Below are positions 15,001 through 21,000 of a stretch of DNA of 64,000 nucleotides, piece after piece. This stretch comes from Nocardia yamanashiensis NBRC 100130 (lineage in GTDB: Bacteria > Actinomycetota > Actinomycetes > Mycobacteriales > Mycobacteriaceae). Each line of letters starts with the position of its first letter. The stretch's first letter is position 1. The stretch covers positions 60,131-124,130 of the forward strand of contig NZ_BDCD01000030.1 of the NCBI RefSeq assembly GCF_001613325.1, written 5' to 3'. Both the position numbers and the translations under genes were made by a program. The notes beneath the pieces were generated by a model that was not told the DNA's origin, made no database searches, and was given only the letters and a program-made list of their open reading frames with translations.

Positions 15001-18000
15001 GGGCCGCGGGCCGGAACCTGATCAACGGCTACGGTCCGACCGAGACGACCATCATGAGCGCCATCTCCGGACCCCTCCGGCGCGACGAACCCGTCGTGCT
15101 GGGCCGCCCGATCCGGGGCACCGCGGTCGTCGTGCTGGACGAGCGGCTGCGACCGGTCGCGCCCGGCGTGACCGGCGATCTCTATATCGCCGGGGACGGC
15201 CTGGCGCGCGGGTACCATCGCCGATCCGGGCTCACCGCACAACGTTTCGTGGCCTATCCGTTCGGCGTGACCGGCGGGGAGCGGATGTATCGCACCGGCG
15301 ATGTGGTGCGGTGGACCGGGACCGGGGAACTGGTCTTCGTCGGCCGCGGCGACGACCAGGTGAAGATCCGCGGCTTCCGGATCGAGCTCGGCGAGATCAC
15401 CGCGGCGGTCGCCGCTGCGCCCGGAATCGCGTTCGCGCACACCGAGATCCGGACCGACCCGGGCGGGGCGGCCGCACTGGTGTGCTACGTGGTGCCCGAC
15501 GGCGGGTACGCGGCGCCGCCGCCGGACCTGCGCGCCACGCTCGCGCAGCGGCTGCCCGGCCATATGGTGCCCGCGGCGTTCGTCGCCCTGGAGTCGATTC
15601 CGTTGTCGCCCAACGGAAAACTGGACCAGCGCGCACTGCCGGAACCGGTCTGGCCGGCCGGACCCGCCGGGCGGGCCCCGGCGACGCCGAACGAACGCCT
15701 GGTAGCCGCGGTCATGACCGAGGTGCTGGGCCGGGAGATCCACGCCGATCACGGGTTCTTCGACCACGGCGGCACTTCGCTGTCGGCCACCCAGGTGGTG
15801 GCCCGGCTCGCCGAGGCGAGCGGACACGAACTGCCGGTGCGTGCGGTCTTCGAACACCCCGCCCCCGCGCAGCTGGCCCTGCTCCTGGATCACGCACCCG
15901 CCGCCCCCGCGACCGCCAGGCCGGTGCTGCGCGCCGGTGTGCGGCCGGAGCGGATACCGCTGTCGATGGCACAGCAGCGGCTGTGGTTCCTCAACCGCTT
16001 GGACACCTCCTCCGGTGCCTACAACGTGGCCATCGGGCTGCGGCTGCGCGGCCACCTCGACGTCTCGGCCGTAGCGGGCGCGATCACCGATGTGGTTGCC
16101 CGCCACGAGATCCTGCGAACCTTGTTCGCTGAAGACGGCGCCGGGCCGCATCAGGTGGTGCTGCCCGCGACAGACGTCACCCTGCACCGCGTGGTGACCG
16201 ATGCGGTCGCCGTGCACGTCGACGCAGCCCGCTTCGTCCGGCGCGGATTCGACCTGAGCACCGAAGCGCCGATCCGCGCCGCGCTGCTCACCGTCGAGGA
16301 GCACGAGCACATCCTGCTCATCGTCATTCACCACATCGCCGCCGACGGCTGGTCCCTGACGCCCCTGGCCCGCGACTTCGTGGCGGCCTACGACGCGCGC
16401 CGCACCGGGTCCGCGGCGGCGCTGCCGCCGTTGCCGGTCCAGTACGCGGACTTCAGCCTGTGGCAACGCGATCTGCTCGGCGCCGAGGACGATCCCGCGA
16501 GCCTCGCGGCCCGCCAGCTCGAGTACTGGCGCGAGCGCCTGACCGGATTGCCGGACTGCCTGGAGTTGCCGGCCGACCGGCCGCGGCCGGCCATCGCCAC
16601 CCACGAGGCCGCCACCACCGCGCTGCGCATCGACGCCGAAACACACCGGCGGCTGGCCGAATTCACCCGCGAGCGCGACGTCAGCGTATTCATGGTGCTG
16701 CACGCCGTGCTGGCGGTCCTGATCGCGCGCACCGCCGGCACGACCGATATCGCCATCGGCACCGCGGTGGCGGGCCGTGGCGCGAGCGCGCTCGACGATC
16801 TCGTCGGCATGTTCGTCGGAACCCTGGTGCTGCGCACCGAGGTACCCGGCGAGACGACGTTCGCCGACCTGCTCGCCGTGGTGCGGGACACCGATCTGGA
16901 CGCGTTCGCGCACGCCGACCTGCCGTTCGAACGGCTCGTCGACGTCCTCAACCCGGTACGGTCCACCGCACACCATCCGCTGTTCCAGGTCAGCCTGTCG
17001 CTCACCAATACCGGCCTGCCCGCGGTGCGGCTGCCGGAGCTGACGGTGGACGCCTTCCCGGTCGATCCCGGACTGGCCAAATGCGACCTGCAGTTCACCT
17101 GCACCGAATCGCACGGCGCGCAGGGCGATCCCGACGGTATCGACCTGTCGCTCACCTACGCGACCGACCTGTTCGACAGCCCGACCGCCGACCGGCTCAG
17201 CCGCCGCTTCGCGCGGCTGCTCGAGGCACTGCTGGCCGCACCCGAGCGGCCGGTCGGTGACGCCGACATCCTGAACGACTGGGAGCGCTCGGCGCTGACG
17301 CCCGCACGCGGCAGTGCCGCCGCACCGGTCGTGACGCTGCCCGAGCTTTTCGCACGGGCCGCCGCCGAGCCACAGCGCCCGGCGCTGATCGCGGAAACCG
17401 GCGCCTGGACCTACGGTGAACTCGACGCCTGGTCGAACCGGCTGGCCCGGGTGCTGATCGGCCGGGGCATCGGGCCCGGTGACGTTGTCGCGCTGGGATT
17501 GTCCAGGTCGGTGGAATCGGTCGTCGGCTCCATCGCGATCGCCAAGACCGGCGCGGCCTTCCTGCCCGTCGACATGCGCCATCCCGCCGACCGGATCCGC
17601 CATATGCTCGGCGACTCCGGAACCCGCCTGGGCCTCACGCGCGATCGCGATCGCGCCGCGCTCCCGGCGGGGCTCGGCATCGAATGGATGACGGTCGACG
17701 GCGCGGAAACCCTTGGACCGGAAACGGTGTCGGCGGCCGAGCGAATCCGCGCGGTGCGTGCCGACGACGTCGCGTACGTCATCTACACCTCCGGTTCGAC
17801 CGGCGTGCCCAAAGGCGTGGCCGTCACCCATCGCGGCGTCTTCAACTGCGCGGAGGTGCAGCGCGTCCGGTTCGGCGTCGAAGCGGATTCGCGGACACTG
17901 CATCTGGCCTCGCCGAGCTTCGATGTGGCCGTGCTCGAACTGCTGCTGGCCTGGTGCGCGGGCGCGGCCATGGTGGTGGTCCCGACCGAGATCTACGGCG

Positions 18001-21000
18001 GGGACGAACTCGCCGAACTGATGGACGCGCACCGGGTGACCCACGCGATCATCACCCCGGCGGTGCTGGCCGGAATCGACCCCGCCCGTTGGCCGTTGCC
18101 GCACCTTCGGACCCTGGTGGTGGGCGGTGAGGCTTTCGATCGGGAACTGATCGACCAGTGGACCCGCGGCCACGACATCGTGAACGGCTACGGTCCGTCC
18201 GAAGCCACCATCGCCGCCACTTTCTCCGAACCGATGGCGCCCGACCGGCCCATCGTGCTCGGCCGGCCGATCCGCGGCGTCAGCGCCGTCGTCCTGGACG
18301 CCCGGCTGCGGCCGGTGCCGTGCGGGGTGGTGGGAGAGCTGTACGTCGGCGGCGTCGGCGTGGCCCGGGGCTACCATCGCCGTGCCGCGCTGACCGCGCA
18401 ACGCTTCGTCGCCGACCCCTTCGGCGCCGCCGGGGAACGCATGTACCGGACCGGTGATCTGGCGCGCTGGAACGCCGACGGCGACCTGGTGTTCGCCGGC
18501 CGCGCCGACGATCAGGTCAAACTGCGCGGGCTGCGGGTCGAGCCGGGCGAGATCTCGGCCGTGGTCGCCGCCTGCCCGGGAATCCACTTCGCGCACACCG
18601 AGATTCGCGCCGATGCCGCCGGAATGGACCGGATCGTGTGCTATCTCGTCGCCGCGGACGGCCATGCCGTGGACGTGCCCGCCTTGCGTGCGAACGTGGC
18701 GACGCGGCTGCCCGCGCACATGGTCCCGTCGGTGTTCCCGATCCTGGACTCGATCCCGCTCTCGCCCAACGGCAAACTCGATCGCCGCGCCCTGCCCGAG
18801 CCGCAATGGCGGGTCGCGACCAGCGGCCGGCTGCCCGCTACGGCGGGTGAGGAACTGGTGGCCGCCGCCATGGCGGCGGTGATCGGACTCGACCAGATCG
18901 GGGCCGACCAGAGCTTCTTCGAACTCGGCGGAAACTCGCTCTCCGCCACCCAATTGGTCGGCCGCATCGCCGCCGCTTCGGGCCTGCGGCTGCCGCTGCG
19001 GACGGTGTTCGAACATCCCACCCCCGAAGCGCTGGCCGAAGCACTCGATCGGGCGGCGGCCGGTCCCCGGCAGTACGCCGACCTGACAGCCGGTCCCCGG
19101 CCGGACCGGATTCCGTTGTCGGCGGCGCAGCAGCGACTGTGGCTGTTGAACCGATTCGATACCGCGAGCAGCGCCTACAACATTCCGCTCGTGCTCGAAC
19201 TGCGCGGGCCGTTGGACGTGGCCGCGCTCGGGCAGGCGTTCGGTGATGTGGTGGCCCGTCACGAATCCCTGCGCACCGTGTTCCCGGCCGACGCCGAGGG
19301 GCCGTATCAGCGCATCAAGGCGGCGGCGCCGGTCACGTTGCCGGTCGCCGAACTGCCGCCCGCGGCCGCCGCGGCGTTCATCCGGTCCCGCTGCGCGGCG
19401 GGATTCGATGTCACCCAGGAGATCCCGCTGCGCGCACAGCTGATCCGGCGGGGCGAGCACGATCACCTGCTGGTCTTGGTGCTGCACCACATCGTCGCCG
19501 ACGGCGCCTCGATGCCACCCCTGGCCGCCGACCTCGCGATCGCCTACGCCGCCCGCCGGACGGGTACCGTCCCGGCCTGGCAGCCGTTGCCGGTGCAGTA
19601 CGCGGACTACAGCAGCTGGCAGCACCGGATGCTGGGCAGCGACACCGACGCCGAGAGCGTCTTCACGCGGCAATTGGGCTACTGGACAACGCAACTGGCG
19701 GGCCTGCCGGACGTGCTGGCATTGCCCGCCGACCGTCCGCGCCCCACCACGCCGACCCAGCGCGGGGCCTCGGTCCGGCAGCACCTCGGTGTGCAGTTGC
19801 ACGCCGCGGTGGCCGAACTGGCGCGCGCCCGGGGCGCCACCGTGTTCATGGTGCTGCACGCGGCGCTCGCGGCCTTGCTGGCACGACTGAGCGGGACCGG
19901 CGATATCGCGATCGGCACCCCGATCGGCGGGCGCATCGATCCGCGACTCGAGCCCTTGGTGGGCATGTTCGTCGGCACCGTGGTGCTGCGCACGCCCGTC
20001 GATACCGGCCACTCGTTCGCCGAATTGCTGGCGGCCGTGCGCGATACCGACCTCGACGCCTTCGCCCACGCCGACATCCCGTTCGAACGGCTGGTGGACG
20101 AATTGCAACCGACCCGGTCCGCGGCCTACCACCCGCTGTTCCAGGTCATGCTGTCCGTGCACGGCGGCGTGCCACGACTGCCGGATCTCGAGGGCGTCGC
20201 GGTGACCGCGGTGGATCCCGAAGTGGAGACCGCCAAATTCGACCTCCAGTTCACCTTCGTGGAAACGAGCGCGGACTCGGGGCAACCCGCCGGCCTGGAC
20301 CTGACCCTCACCTACGCGCAGGATCTGTTCGACCCGGACTCCGCGGCATCGCTCATGGGCCGCCTCGTCCGCCTGCTCGGGGCCGTCGTGCGCGAGCCGC
20401 GGTCGCCGATCGGGGACGCTGGCCTGCTCGACGGCGCGGAAACCCGGATGCTCGCCCCCGCGGTGGGGCCGGACTCCGTGGCGACGCTGACCTTTCCGCA
20501 GATCTTTGCCCGCGCGGTGACCACGGCCCCGGCGGCTGTCGCGGTACGCGATCGAGACGTCCAGATGAGCTACGACCAGATCGACCGGGCCACCAACCGA
20601 CTGGCGCGGCTACTCATCGCGCACGGCATCGGACCGGAATCCTATGTAGCCCTCGCTATTCCGCGATCGGTCACCTCGGTGCGGGCGATGCTCGCGGTAC
20701 TGAAGACCGGCGCCGCGTTCGTCCCGGTCGATCCGGCCTACCCCGCCGATCGCCAGCGCCACATGCTCATCGACTCCGGCGCCGCCCTCGGGCTCACCGT
20801 CACCGCCTGCCGCCCGGCGATCACCGACGGACCCCAATGGCTCGCGCTCGACGACCCGGAGATCGCCGCACGGATCCGGGCACTGCCCGACACCCCGATC
20901 CTCGACGCCGAGCGCGCGACCATCGCCGCGGCACAACCGGCGTACCTGATCTACACCTCCGGATCCACCGGCGTGCCCAAGGGCGTCACCGTCACTCACG

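Noticed and set aside
3531..20285. Very long minus-strand open frames opposite the NRPS (for example 3531-7508 and 14751-20285)
   Set aside because: They are antisense shadows produced by GC-rich codon use. Their Arg/Gly/Val/His-rich translations have no domain pattern, while the plus strand reads as perfect NRPS modules.
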